In this document: piece after piece, positions 36,901 through 45,286 of the stretch
How positions within the stretch are numbered: the first letter of the stretch is position 1
Layout: each line of letters begins with the position of its first letter
DNA from: Bradyrhizobium lablabi
GTDB lineage: Bacteria > Pseudomonadota > Alphaproteobacteria > Rhizobiales > Xanthobacteraceae
Assembly (NCBI RefSeq): GCF_900141755.1
Contig: NZ_LT670844.1
Coordinates: 7,226,501 to 7,290,500 of the forward strand
Direction: 5' to 3'
DNA length: 64,000 nucleotides
Made by a program: the position numbers and the translations under genes
The notes under the pieces: generated by a model
What the model was told of the DNA's origin: nothing
Seen by the model: only the letters and a program-made list of their open reading frames with translations
Databases searched by the model: none

Positions 36901-36929
36901 GTCTTGCGGCCGGAGGTCGAGCGCGTCGC

Positions 36930-37904
36930 TTAGGCGGCGCAGACCTCGGCTCTGCGAGCGTTGCGCAATTCCGGGCGGCTGGGCCCGCGCCGCTGCGTCT
37001 CCACCTCTGCGACGAGCTTCTTGGTGGCCTTTCGCACCTTCTCGAACGCGCGCGTCTCGATCTGCCGGATGCGTTCACGGGAGACGTTGAATTCCAATGC
37101 AAGCTCTTCCAGCGTCAACGGTGCGTCGGTCAAATGGCGCGCCTCGAAGATGCGACGTTCGCGGCCGCTCAGTACATCGATGGCGCTTAGGAGCGCCTCA
37201 TGCCGATGCTCTTTCTCGTCCTGTTCGGCGACGATAGCTTCGGGCGAGGGAGACTGATCGATGAGGTAGGTTTGCCATTCTTCGGCGTCGCCATCCTCGT
37301 GGATCGGCGCATTCAGCGATGTATCGCCGGCGAGGCGGCGGTTCATGTCGATGACCTCTCGCTCGGGTACATTGAGGCTGTTCGCGATTGAGGTGACCTG
37401 ATCGGGGCGCAGGTCGCCGCCGCTTTCGAGGGCCGAGATCTTGCGTTTCGCCGAGCGCAGCTTGAAAAACAGCTTCCGCTGGCTGGCGGTGGTGCCGATC
37501 TTCACCAGTGACCACGAACGCAGAATGTAATCCTGGATCGAAGCCTTGATCCACCACATCGCATAAGTGGCAAAGCGAAAGCCTTTTTCCGGCTCAAAGC
37601 GGTTCAATGCCTGCATCAGACCGACATTGCCCTCGGAGATGATCTCCGAGATCGGCAGGCCATAGCCGCGGTAGCCCATGGCGATCTTGGCGGCGAGACG
37701 GAGATGGCTGGTCACAAGCTGGTGCCCGGCGTCACGGTCGCCGTGCTCGCGCCAACGTTTGGCCAAGCTGTACTCTTGGCTCTTTTCGAGCATCTCGAAA
37801 CGGCGAATGTCGTTGAGATAACCGTCGCCGATCCTGACTTTGACGAACGCGAGTTCGCGCCGGGTTCCAGAAGTAGGGCTTCGAAATTGTCCCTCAATGC
37901 TCAT
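36930..37904 (-). CDS. rpoH: RNA polymerase sigma factor RpoH (sigma-32)
   Basis: 324 residues from the ATG at 37904 (GGAGAG upstream). Sigma-70 region 2 is intact (GLPISEIISEGNVGLMQAL, then FRFATYAMWWIKASI). The RpoH box QRKLFFKLR follows, which marks the heat-shock group. Region 4 has LTLEELALEFNVSRERIRQIE. It directs heat-shock and stress promoters. Alphaproteobacteria often hold several rpoH genes; this one lies in the box-bearing island, with one good box and a weaker second copy upstream, which would tie general stress output to the same signal. Confidence 0.92.
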   Translation of the reverse strand: MSIEGQFRSPTSGTRRELAFVKVRIGDGYLNDIRRFEMLEKSQEYSLAKRWREHGDRDAGHQLVTSHLRLAAKIAMGYRGYGLPISEIISEGNVGLMQALNRFEPEKGFRFATYAMWWIKASIQDYILRSWSLVKIGTTASQRKLFFKLRSAKRKISALESGGDLRPDQVTSIANSLNVPEREVIDMNRRLAGDTSLNAPIHEDGDAEEWQTYLIDQSPSPEAIVAEQDEKEHRHEALLSAIDVLSGRERRIFEARHLTDAPLTLEELALEFNVSRERIRQIETRAFEKVRKATKKLVAEVETQRRGPSRPELRNARRAEVCAA

Positions 37905-37987
37905 TGGTCTCTCCGTCCGGGAAATTGAAAGCCTTGCGGCTTGAAATTCGAGCTGACCAGTCAATGATAAGGGGAGCGCACCGGGGA

Positions 37988-38007
37988 GCCATTAAATTGG
38001 GGTTTAG
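37988..38007 (-). promoter_or_regulatory. Recurrent box, copy 11 (before rpoH)
   Basis: Minus strand: CTAAA-N5-ATTTA-ATGGC, ending 84 bp before 37904. CTTATCA follows at element positions 37-43 (37965-37971), the phase seen in both oxdC promoters. Confidence 0.75.
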
Positions 38008-38011
38008 GACC

Positions 38012-38031
38012 CTAAATTCGAATCTAATCGG
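38012..38031 (+). promoter_or_regulatory. Second, weaker box next to the rpoH box
   Basis: CTAAA-N5-ATCTA-ATCGG on the plus strand, 4 bp beyond copy 11. It can also be read on the minus strand (TTAGA-N5-ATTTA). Tandem placement suggests a second binding site upstream of rpoH. Confidence 0.4.
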
Positions 38032-38181
38032 GCGATCAGAATTTAGGCAGGTGGCCTTGATGCCGCATGCAGCGGCATCAAGGTTGCGTGACTTGCTCTG
38101 GCGAGCGCACATTCGCTCGCCAGTCGAGCGCTGTGCATGCAGGGAAGCGGAAGCCGCGCGGCGGCCGCTTCCGGACGACAT

Positions 38182-38592
38182 TCAGTAGGCGCAGGTGTAC
38201 GGCAAGGTTGCCGCATCGTATGGGTAATAGGGGCAATCAAGGCCGTAATCGTAAAAGCCGCGGCGGGCGAAATGATCGCGACGAATACCGTTCATGTGAC
38301 CGACCCTGAAGCCGCCGACATGACCTTCGCCGAGACGGCCGATATGTGCGCCGCCCAGACCACCGATACGGGCGCCACCGAGGCCACCGATGTGGGCCCC
38401 GCCGAAGCCACCCATGTGAGCGCCACCGAAGCCACCCATATGGCCGCCACCGAAGCCGCCCATGTGGCCGCCGCCGCCGCCACCATGGCCACCGCCACCG
38501 CCGCCGCCGCCGCCGCGCGCTTGCGCAGCATTGGCGAGAAGGCTGCCGGCAAGCACCGCACTCGCCAAAACCATCATCACTCGTAGTTTCAT
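38182..38592 (-). CDS. Secreted Gly/His/Met-rich repeat protein
   Basis: 136 residues from the ATG at 38592 (AAGGAG upstream). Signal peptide VMMVLASAVLAGSLLANAAQA, a poly-Gly stretch, then about ten repeats of the type GGFGGAHMGG / GGLGGARIGG, and a C-terminal Tyr-rich tail (FYDYGLDCPYYPYD). His and Met in the repeats could bind metal such as copper or nickel (inference). The mature protein is otherwise of low complexity. A box lies 124 bp upstream. Confidence 0.78.
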   Translation of the reverse strand: MKLRVMMVLASAVLAGSLLANAAQARGGGGGGGGGHGGGGGGHMGGFGGGHMGGFGGAHMGGFGGAHIGGLGGARIGGLGGAHIGRLGEGHVGGFRVGHMNGIRRDHFARRGFYDYGLDCPYYPYDAATLPYTCAY

Positions 38593-38715
38593 CGTATTCT
38601 CCTTTTGGGAACAGGCGGCGCTTGCCGCCACATGGCTCTGTCAGACGCCGGCGCCGAGCAAGGACACAACGTCAGCGTCGCGATGATCTGGAGATGGAGA
38701 CGTTTCTCGGCGGTC

Positions 38716-38735
38716 TCCACTAAATTCGAGTTCAA
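38716..38735 (-). promoter_or_regulatory. Recurrent box, copy 12 (before Gly-rich protein)
   Basis: Minus strand: TTGAA-N5-ATTTA-GTGGA, ending 124 bp before 38592. CATCT lies at element positions 40-44, as in the copy before 47642. Confidence 0.6.
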
Positions 38736-38777
38736 CGAACCCGAACCGCCGTGAGTGAGCCTCTCAAAAAGAGCGGA

Positions 38778-38825
38778 CGGCGCGCGCCCGCTTCATTCAG
38801 GGGGCATAAGGCACGGCGCGCGCCG
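38778..38825. repeat. GC-rich hairpin downstream of an orphan box
   Basis: Perfect 11-bp arms at 38778-38788 and 38815-38825 (CGGCGCGCGCC and complement) around a 26-base loop. The right arm region is also a palindrome by itself. It lies 85-130 bp downstream of the box at 38910-38929, which has no good gene in front of it. Confidence 0.6.
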
Positions 38826-38909
38826 CCCAGTTGACAGCCGGATGATGTCGCCTCGAGAGAGATAGGCGTGGCTGCTTGGAAGATGATTTGGGCTGGCGGG
38901 GCCATTTGC

Positions 38910-38929
38910 ACCATTAAATAGTGATTTAG
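38910..38929 (-). promoter_or_regulatory. Recurrent box, copy 13 (no clear gene downstream)
   Basis: Minus strand: CTAAA-N5-ATTTA-ATGGT. The next clear minus-strand gene starts 318 bp away and has its own box. It may drive a small RNA or a decayed gene. Confidence 0.6.
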
Positions 38930-38986
38930 GTTGCGCGCCTCGCTTCTTGGTGATCGGGGTAGGACCAGCGCTGCCAGCAGGTTGCA

Positions 38987-39208
38987 TCAATTCAGGAGCA
39001 TGTTGGCCGGCCAGCCATCCTTATCCGGGCTGCGGGCGTAGCCCGTCCTGCCTGACGCTCTTGCCGTCGGAACATGCCTCTCGACCGTGCTTTTCTCGTG
39101 CCAGCGATAGTCATTTTGGAAATACGGCGTTGGCCTTGCGAACGCGCAGGCGCTGCCGATTAAGGTGAATGTAACGCAAAGCGTTATCAATTTGTAACTG
39201 GTGTTCAT
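38987..39208 (-). CDS. Small secreted protein
   Basis: 73 residues with a signal peptide (LITLCVTFTLIGSACAFARP) and a short basic, Tyr/Arg-rich mature part. GGAG lies in the CTGGAGAATGAGAC before the ATG. A box lies 199 bp upstream. No known family is recognised. Confidence 0.6.
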   Translation of the reverse strand: MNTSYKLITLCVTFTLIGSACAFARPTPYFQNDYRWHEKSTVERHVPTARASGRTGYARSPDKDGWPANMLLN

Positions 39209-39406
39209 GTCTCATTCTCCAGACCCGCTTCATCAGCCGGTACGGCCGACGACGGAGTTATCTCGTCCTGTTCCGCGCTGAGTTTTGTTCAATGCTCCGA
39301 TGAGGAGACCGAACCAGCGACCGCTTTATTCCCGAGGAAGCAAGACGTCTGATAACCTTGGGCAAAGCTGGCGCTGCAACGGATCTAAGTCGCGGGCCTA
39401 TTTCGC

Positions 39407-39426
39407 ACCAATAAATAGCGCTTTAG
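39407..39426 (-). promoter_or_regulatory. Recurrent box, copy 14 (toward small secreted protein)
   Basis: Minus strand: CTAAA-N5-ATTTA-TTGGT, 199 bp before 39208. CTTAGAT follows at element positions 38-44. Confidence 0.62.
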
Positions 39427-39479
39427 GATTGCCCGCATTGCGGCTGCGATCGGGCAGGACGATGCCTGTTCTCCGAAAG

Positions 39480-39499
39480 CTAAATTCGTTTTTAGTTGA
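39480..39499 (+). promoter_or_regulatory. Recurrent box, copy 15 (before fdhD)
   Basis: Plus strand: a full palindrome CTAAA-N6-TTTAG (39480-39495) followed by TTGAG, ending 54 bp before 39553. GATGTCTA is at positions 40-47, as in copy 10. Confidence 0.75.
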
Positions 39500-39552
39500 G
39501 AACGCCTGGTCAGGCCGCGATGTCTAGTAACTGGGGATGCGTCGGAGCATGG

Positions 39553-40347
39553 ATGATGGATGCGGCCTTGGTTGTGGATCGCCAGAGTTGGCGGGCAAAC
39601 GGTCCGAGCTTGGGCAATCGTTCGATTCCGCAGGAGACCGCGGTGGCGCTTACGTATAATGGCGGGACCTATGCGGTCATGATGGCAACACCTCGGGATC
39701 TCAGAGATTTTGCGGTTGGCTTCAGCCTCAGCGAAGGCGTCGTCAACTCTGTTGCCGATATCGAATCGCTAGATCTCGTGCGTCTCGGTGACGGTGTTGA
39801 ACTGCGGATGTGGCTCGGCGGGCCAAAAGCCGATCGCCTGCAGGAGCGGCGGCGACATATCGCGGGGCCGACAGGGTGCGGATTGTGCGGCATCGAGTCG
39901 ATCGCAGAAGCCATGCGTCCTGCGGCCATTGTCGGACACGGCCGGCATTTCTCCTCGGAAGAGATCATGGCCGCCATGCGCGATCTCCCTTCGCGTCAAA
40001 AGCTCAACATAGAGACCCGCGCGGTTCATGCCGCGGCATTTTGGGATGCGACCCGCGGCATCGTTGCCCTGCGCGAGGACGTTGGCCGTCACAACGCTCT
40101 TGACAAGCTCGCGGGCGCGCTAGCCCGCTCGTCGGCCGCGGCGAGCGAGGGCATCATCCTTCTAACCAGCCGGGTGTCGGTTGAGATGGTGCAAAAGAGC
40201 GCCGCGATCGGTGCGCCGGTCATGGTGTCGGTTTCGGCGCCGACCGCGCTCGCCGTCCGTATGGCCGATGCCGCAGGCATCACGCTTGTCGCCGTTGCGC
40301 GCGCGGATGGCTTCGAAGTGTTTACGCACCCCCACCGAATTTTGTAG
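39553..40347 (+). CDS. fdhD: Formate dehydrogenase accessory sulfurtransferase FdhD
   Basis: 264 residues. FdhD passes sulfur from IscS to the molybdopterin cofactor of formate dehydrogenases. The key CxxC is in TGCGLCGIES; DFAVGFSLSEGVV and RGIVALREDVGRHNALDKL are family blocks. I chose the ATG at 39553 because GGAG precedes it by a few bases and the box then has the usual spacing; a longer frame begins inside the box. Its likely client in this window is the YdeP/FdhF-like enzyme at 34450. Confidence 0.92.
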   Translation: MMDAALVVDRQSWRANGPSLGNRSIPQETAVALTYNGGTYAVMMATPRDLRDFAVGFSLSEGVVNSVADIESLDLVRLGDGVELRMWLGGPKADRLQERRRHIAGPTGCGLCGIESIAEAMRPAAIVGHGRHFSSEEIMAAMRDLPSRQKLNIETRAVHAAAFWDATRGIVALREDVGRHNALDKLAGALARSSAAASEGIILLTSRVSVEMVQKSAAIGAPVMVSVSAPTALAVRMADAAGITLVAVARADGFEVFTHPHRIL

Positions 40348-40561
40348 GCGGCCGCTGACGGTGGCGGTTGCCGGTGAGGGCCTTGTCACAGCTCTAAACG
40401 CCAAGCTGAAATAACAAAATTGCTAACCGGAAGTGACGCGATAGTTACCTCGCTTAGTCGGCGACAACCTATCTCATTGGAGACAGGCCGCATCTGCGCG
40501 AGGTCTCGCGCCAGCGCGTCCGTGTCTGAACACGGAAGATTGAGATTTAACGGAGACTACA

Positions 40562-40789
40562 ATGCAAAATACAGTTCTAACCATACTCGGCGCGTCGATG
40601 ATTATCGCATCGACGGTCCAATGGGCCGCCGCAGCTGAGCGCCATACTCACAAAATGGAGCGCGCACGAGCGACTGCGAGCCAGCAGTTCCGCAACGCCA
40701 ACGACTCGCTTGCCTGGCCGTCTGTCGAACAACAGATCTTGTCCGACTACAGCGAGGGCCACGTGATCTCGGCGCCGGCCGGTCGCTAA
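40562..40789 (+). CDS. Small secreted protein
   Basis: 75 residues with a signal peptide (ILGASMIIASTVQWAAAAE) and a short charged mature part (RHTHKMERARATASQQF). CGGAGAC lies just before the ATG. It follows fdhD by 214 bp that hold nothing recognised. No family is known to me. Confidence 0.62.
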   Translation: MQNTVLTILGASMIIASTVQWAAAAERHTHKMERARATASQQFRNANDSLAWPSVEQQILSDYSEGHVISAPAGR

Positions 40790-40810
40790 TCGCCGATCCC
40801 TATCTGACCA

Positions 40811-40899
40811 CGTCATGGCCGGGCTTGTCCCAGCCATCCACGTCTTTCTTGCTTTGCCGCCCTAAGACGTGGATGCCCGGGACAAGCCCGGGCATGACG
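40811..40899. repeat. Palindromic intergenic repeat, 36-bp arms
   Basis: Arms 40811-40846 and 40864-40899 pair with three mismatches around a 17-base loop. It shares the CGTCATGGCCGGGC start with the repeat at 36848. It lies between convergent genes and could end transcription from both. Confidence 0.8.
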
Positions 40900-40941
40900 A
40901 GTTTCACTTGACAGTGTCGGGGCTTTTTGCGTGGCGTTGTC

Positions 40942-42309
40942 CTAAGTAGCCGGCTTCGGTGCCGAGCCGGGGCGAGCCGACGACACCCGCCAAACCGTGT
41001 TTCCAACGTCGTCGGCGATCAGCAATCCGCCGCTCCGATCGATTGCCAGACCAACCGGTCTTCCGCGCGCGTGACTATTGGCATCGAGGAAGCCGGTGAC
41101 GACGTCCTGCGCCAGGTCGCTCGGCTTTCCATGGCTGAATGGTACGAACACCACCTTGTAACCGTTCAGAGGAGTTCGATCCCAGCTTCCGTGTTCGGCG
41201 ACGAACGCACCGCCGCGGTAGTTCGCGGGAAGCTCAGTGCCGTTGTACATGGCGACCCCCAACGGTGCCACGTGGGAGGAGAGCGCGTAGTCCGGCACAA
41301 TCGCCTTGGCCACGAGATCAGGCCGCTGCGGCTGCACACGCGGGTCCAGATGCTGGCCAAAATAGCTATAGGGCCAGCCATAGAAGCCTCCGTCCTGTAC
41401 CGAGGTCAGATAGTCCGGCACCAGATCAGGCCCGATCTCATCGCGTTCGTTGACGATGGCCCACAGCTTGTGGGTCTCGGGCTCCCACGCAAGGCCGGTA
41501 GGATTGCGCGTCCCGCTCGCGAAGATGCGATGCGCGCCTGACGCGCGGTCGACTTCCCAGATCGCGGCGCGTTCGTATTCCGCTCCGATTCCGTTTTCGG
41601 TGATGTTGCTGTTTGAGCCGACACCGACATAGAGCTTGGAGCCATCCGGGCTGGCCAACAAAGCTTTGGTCCAGTGATGATCGATCGGGCCGCCGGGAAG
41701 GTCGGTGAGTTTGGTGCCGGGGGCGGTGATGCTGGTTTGTCCTTCCTGATAGGGATAGCGGACGATCGCATCGGTGTTGGCGACGTAAAGATCGTTGCCA
41801 ACCAGGGCGACGCCAAAGGGTGAATTGAGGTGGTCGAGGAAAACGGTTCGCACCTCGGGAATGCCGTCGCCATTGGTGTCGCGCAGCAGCGTGATGCGGT
41901 TGGCGCTTGGCGCCTTGGCGCCCGCGAACGACTGCACCCACCCGGTGATGAAATCCTTCGGCCGGAATACCGGCGCCTTCGGACCGTTGCTCTCCACCAC
42001 CAGCACGTCGCCATTGGGGAGGACGTAGAGCTGCCGCGGATGTTCAAGACCGGTGGCCAATGCATGGACCTCCAATCCCTGCGGCACCGTCGGCGTTTCG
42101 TCTTTACTCCATCCGACGGCTTTCGCGATCCGGATCGGCGGCATCAAATACTGCTGCAGCGCGGGCAGCGGTGGATTGGCCCCGATCTGGCGCGTCGGAT
42201 CACCGCCATTATCGTCGCAGCCGGTGAGCGCCAGCAGGGACACCGCGGCAAGGAGGACGGCCGGGCGCGGCCGCTTCAGTGAACGTGTAAAGTCGAAGGC
42301 GCGCATCAT
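40942..42309 (-). CDS. Sorbosone dehydrogenase-like PQQ-type beta-propeller lipoprotein
   Basis: 455 residues. The lipobox LLALTGC and a following polar stretch mark it as a lipoprotein. The six-bladed propeller of the sorbosone/glucose dehydrogenase family is visible (GLEHPRQLYVLPNGDVLVVES, LRDTNGDGIPEVRTVF, FASGTRNPTGLAWEPE, DGGFYGWPYSYFG). Such enzymes oxidise sugars with PQQ in the periplasm. It overlaps the upstream DUF2231 gene (ATGA), a common pair in proteobacteria. Confidence 0.88.
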   Translation of the reverse strand: MMRAFDFTRSLKRPRPAVLLAAVSLLALTGCDDNGGDPTRQIGANPPLPALQQYLMPPIRIAKAVGWSKDETPTVPQGLEVHALATGLEHPRQLYVLPNGDVLVVESNGPKAPVFRPKDFITGWVQSFAGAKAPSANRITLLRDTNGDGIPEVRTVFLDHLNSPFGVALVGNDLYVANTDAIVRYPYQEGQTSITAPGTKLTDLPGGPIDHHWTKALLASPDGSKLYVGVGSNSNITENGIGAEYERAAIWEVDRASGAHRIFASGTRNPTGLAWEPETHKLWAIVNERDEIGPDLVPDYLTSVQDGGFYGWPYSYFGQHLDPRVQPQRPDLVAKAIVPDYALSSHVAPLGVAMYNGTELPANYRGGAFVAEHGSWDRTPLNGYKVVFVPFSHGKPSDLAQDVVTGFLDANSHARGRPVGLAIDRSGGLLIADDVGNTVWRVSSARPGSAPKPAT

Positions 42310-42782
42310 AGGGCCACTCCTTTGCGATGGCGATGAACCAGGGCTGAACCTGCCCAGCCCGTAACCAACAGTATGATCACGACGAGCGCGGAAAGCGTCA
42401 GTCCGGTCGGGACCACGGCGGTATAAGCGTCGCGGCTATGAACGAAGGCATTCACCAGTGAGACCGCCAGCGCGAGCACATAGCCAACCACGTGAGGCCA
42501 GGCCAGCCTACGAAACCGCTTCCCGAGAGCTACGTCGATCAGGCCAGCGATGACCGCGACGCCTGCCAGGATCAGGCCGATGGTAATCAGCCAGATCGAG
42601 AACCTTTCCCACATCACGTCGTCCGTGCGCCAATACATGAGATCGGTGACCAGCGCGCCCGCGAAGCAGGCGATAGGAAACGGCACCAGCGCCGGAAGAA
42701 TGGCTCGTCCGCGAGGCTTGGCCGTTGATAGTGGATCGGCGTCGCCGACGAGAGCCGTGTCTGTTATTCTGATGTGCTGCAT
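42306..42782 (-). CDS. DUF2231-family membrane protein
   Basis: 158 residues, four membrane helices with FPIACFAGALVTDLMYWRT at the first helix, typical of the family. It is coupled by a 4-base overlap to the sorbosone dehydrogenase-like gene; family members may carry electrons or heme for that enzyme (inference). GAGGATTGAAGC precedes the ATG. A box ends 127 bp upstream. Confidence 0.85.
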   Translation of the reverse strand: MQHIRITDTALVGDADPLSTAKPRGRAILPALVPFPIACFAGALVTDLMYWRTDDVMWERFSIWLITIGLILAGVAVIAGLIDVALGKRFRRLAWPHVVGYVLALAVSLVNAFVHSRDAYTAVVPTGLTLSALVVIILLVTGWAGSALVHRHRKGVAL

Positions 42783-42908
42783 GCTTCAATCCTCATAACG
42801 ATCCTGCGCCTCTAGCGCGTCCATTGGATACAGATTGACCTCGGCGCCCCCATGCGCGCGAGCAACGTCACGTTGGTGATTGAATATTGCGTCGCCTTCG
42901 AACATTGG

Positions 42909-42928
42909 TCTGCTAAATTCGATTTTAT
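42909..42928 (-). promoter_or_regulatory. Recurrent box, copy 16 (before DUF2231/sorbosone genes)
   Basis: Minus strand: ATAAA-N5-ATTTA-GCAGA, 127 bp before 42782. A 39-codon frame (42786-42905) lies in between; it lacks a ribosome site. Confidence 0.55.
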
Positions 42929-43072
42929 TTTTGGAGCGCTGTTCGACACCCATCGGCGCTCGGTGAACCATACGAAGGCTTGTGTTTAGCGCGTTCACCT
43001 CAGCTCTGCGCCCAATAGGGCAGGGCGCAACGGGCAGCGAGGCCGCCTCGTTGCAACACGTCACCGGCCGTA

Positions 43073-45274
43073 TCAGGTTTGTATCGGCAGGGATGAAAGC
43101 AGCTTGTCCAGGGTGACCGGAAAATCACGGACCCGCGCACCGCAGGCGTTGTAGATCGCGTTGGCGAGCGATGCGCCGGCGCCGCAGATCCCGAGCTCGC
43201 CGATACCTTTGCTCTTCAGCGGGTTGGATTGCTGATCGAGCTCGGGAAGGAAAATGGCGTCGATGGCCGGAATATCGGCGTGCACCGGCACGAGATATTC
43301 GGCGAGGTCCCGATTGACGAAGTAGCCGAAGCGGGGATCGAGCGTCATCGCTTCGTGCAGCGCGGCGCCGACGCCGAATACCATTCCGCCGATCGCCTGC
43401 GAGCGGGCCGTCTTGGCATTGAGGACGCGGCCGGCGGTGAATACGCCCAGCATACGCCGCAACCGCAGTTCGCCGGTGTCGGCATCGACGCCGACTTCGG
43501 CGAAATGCGCACCGTAGGATTGCTGCGAGAATTCCTTGTTGTTGCGGCCGGGCCCGATTTCGCCGTCGGCCTCGATGCCGGTGTCGACAAGATCCGTCAG
43601 CTTTATCGAACGTTCGCCCGACGCGATGCGGCCGTCGGCAAAGCGTGCGGTCTTTACGTCCATGCCGGCCTGCTGGGCGAGCTTCTCACGTAGGCTCTCA
43701 CACGCCTCGAACAGGGCCGAGCCGGAACTGCCGGCTCCCCACGAGCCGCCCGAACCGGCGGCTTCCGGAAAGTTGGTGTCACCGAGTTCGACCCGGACGC
43801 GATCGGTCGGCAGACCGAGCATCTCGGCCGTGATCTGCGCCAGGATGGTATAGGTCCCGGTGCCGATGTCGGTCATCGCCATTTGCACCGTCGCGGTACC
43901 ATCGGGATTCAATCGGACACTGGCGCTCGAGGGCCGAAGCGGGTTGCCCCGCGTCGCCGCCGCCATGCCCATTCCGACCAGCCATCGCCCGTCGCGAACT
44001 TGTCCCGGCTTCGCATTGCGCTTGTCCCAACCGAAAAGGCGCGCGCCTTCCTGCATGCAGGCGACCAGGTGCCGGCTGGAATAGGGGATATGCTGTTCCG
44101 GATCCTCGCTTGGCTCGTTGCGGAGGCGCAGTTCGATCGGGTCGAGGTTGAGCTTTTCGGCCAGTTCGTCCATCGCGCATTCAAGCGCCATCAGCCCGAC
44201 GGATTCACCGGGCGCGCGCATCGACGATGCGACCGGAATATCCAGCGGCGCCAGACGATGTCGCGTCAGGCGGTTCGCTCCCGCGTAAAGCGTGCGGGTC
44301 TGCAGCGCCGCGCCCTCGTAGGTTTGCTCGCTGGGCAAGTTGCCCGAGAACACATCATGGCCGATCGCGAGCATCCGACCGTCCCGATCGGTCCCCAGGC
44401 GAACGCGCTGGATGGTATCCGAACGGTGCGTCGTGACATGAAAGATCTGCTGCCGTGTCAGAGCGGTTTTCACCGGCTGCTTGAGCTGGCGCGACGCGAT
44501 CGCCGCCAGTATGGCGTCGGCATTGACCCAGAGCTTGCCGCCGAAACCGCCGCCGATGAAGGGACTGATCAGGCGGATATTCTCAACCGGAATTTTCAGG
44601 GTTGTTGCGATGACCTTCTGTCCCTGATTGAGCATCTGGTTGGCGGTGTGGAGGATCAGCCTGTCGCCGTCCCACATCGCCAATGTGGCGTGGGGTTCCA
44701 TCATGGCGTGGCTCTGCAGCGGCGTGGTGTAGGTCACGTCGACCTGGACGGGAGCGCCGGCGAACGCGCCCGCGAAATCTCCGACCGCGCTGTCGGCGGC
44801 CGGCGCATCGTCCGGGTGTGGTACGCGCGCCTGATCGAGGTTTTGGCGAAGCGCGTATTTTCCGCTCGACCGGTCGTATTTCACGTCCACCAGATAAGCG
44901 GCGGCTCTGGCCTGCTCAAAACTTTCGGCGACGACGAATGCAACCGGCTGGCCGTAATATGTCACTTGCGGTCCCGTCAGCACCGGATGAGCCTCCCGGT
45001 GATTGCCGGTACCTTGTGTGGGGGCGTTACGATGGGTGAGCACGAGAACCACGCCCGGCGTGTTTTCCGCAGCGCGCGTATCGAGCGATCTGATCGTTCC
45101 CTTTCCGATCGAGGCTTCGACCACGAAGCCGTAGAGCGCGTTTTGCTGTTGCACCTCGTAGGCATAGCGCGCGCCGCCGGTGACTTTCAGCGGCCCGTCG
45201 ACGCGATCGAGCGGCTTGCCGACGACGCCTTCCGTATCAAGCGCGTTCGAGCCGACAGGTGAGTTCATTTCCAT
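43073..45274 (-). CDS. paoC: PaoC-like molybdopterin subunit of aldehyde oxidoreductase
   Basis: 733 residues of the xanthine dehydrogenase family: GGFGGKLWVNADA, RAPGESVGLMALECAMDELA, and near the C-terminus GIGELGICGAG with the catalytic Glu. It has no signal peptide and would be exported with the Tat-bearing PaoA subunit, as in E. coli PaoABC, which oxidises aromatic aldehydes in the periplasm. It follows the FAD subunit by 12 bp; GGGAG precedes the ATG. Confidence 0.9.
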   Translation of the reverse strand: MEMNSPVGSNALDTEGVVGKPLDRVDGPLKVTGGARYAYEVQQQNALYGFVVEASIGKGTIRSLDTRAAENTPGVVLVLTHRNAPTQGTGNHREAHPVLTGPQVTYYGQPVAFVVAESFEQARAAAYLVDVKYDRSSGKYALRQNLDQARVPHPDDAPAADSAVGDFAGAFAGAPVQVDVTYTTPLQSHAMMEPHATLAMWDGDRLILHTANQMLNQGQKVIATTLKIPVENIRLISPFIGGGFGGKLWVNADAILAAIASRQLKQPVKTALTRQQIFHVTTHRSDTIQRVRLGTDRDGRMLAIGHDVFSGNLPSEQTYEGAALQTRTLYAGANRLTRHRLAPLDIPVASSMRAPGESVGLMALECAMDELAEKLNLDPIELRLRNEPSEDPEQHIPYSSRHLVACMQEGARLFGWDKRNAKPGQVRDGRWLVGMGMAAATRGNPLRPSSASVRLNPDGTATVQMAMTDIGTGTYTILAQITAEMLGLPTDRVRVELGDTNFPEAAGSGGSWGAGSSGSALFEACESLREKLAQQAGMDVKTARFADGRIASGERSIKLTDLVDTGIEADGEIGPGRNNKEFSQQSYGAHFAEVGVDADTGELRLRRMLGVFTAGRVLNAKTARSQAIGGMVFGVGAALHEAMTLDPRFGYFVNRDLAEYLVPVHADIPAIDAIFLPELDQQSNPLKSKGIGELGICGAGASLANAIYNACGARVRDFPVTLDKLLSSLPIQT

Positions 45275-45286
45275 GGATCGGCTCCC

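Larger units (their letters stand above)
38593..38986. other. 394-bp intergenic region with two boxes and a hairpin
   Basis: No convincing gene. It holds the boxes at 38716-38735 and 38910-38929, both facing the minus strand, and a GC-rich hairpin between them. Short minus-strand frames here lack ribosome sites. Confidence 0.5.
39209..39552. other. Divergent intergenic region with two opposed boxes
   Basis: 344 bp between a small secreted protein (minus) and fdhD (plus). It holds boxes facing each way at 39407-39426 and 39480-39499. No convincing frame is present. Confidence 0.55.

Noticed and set aside
40542..40553. ATTTAACGG just before the small gene at 40562.
   Set aside because: No left half, and too close to the start codon.
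42786..42905. 39-codon frame starting just after the box at 42909.
   Set aside because: No ribosome site and no recognisable sequence.
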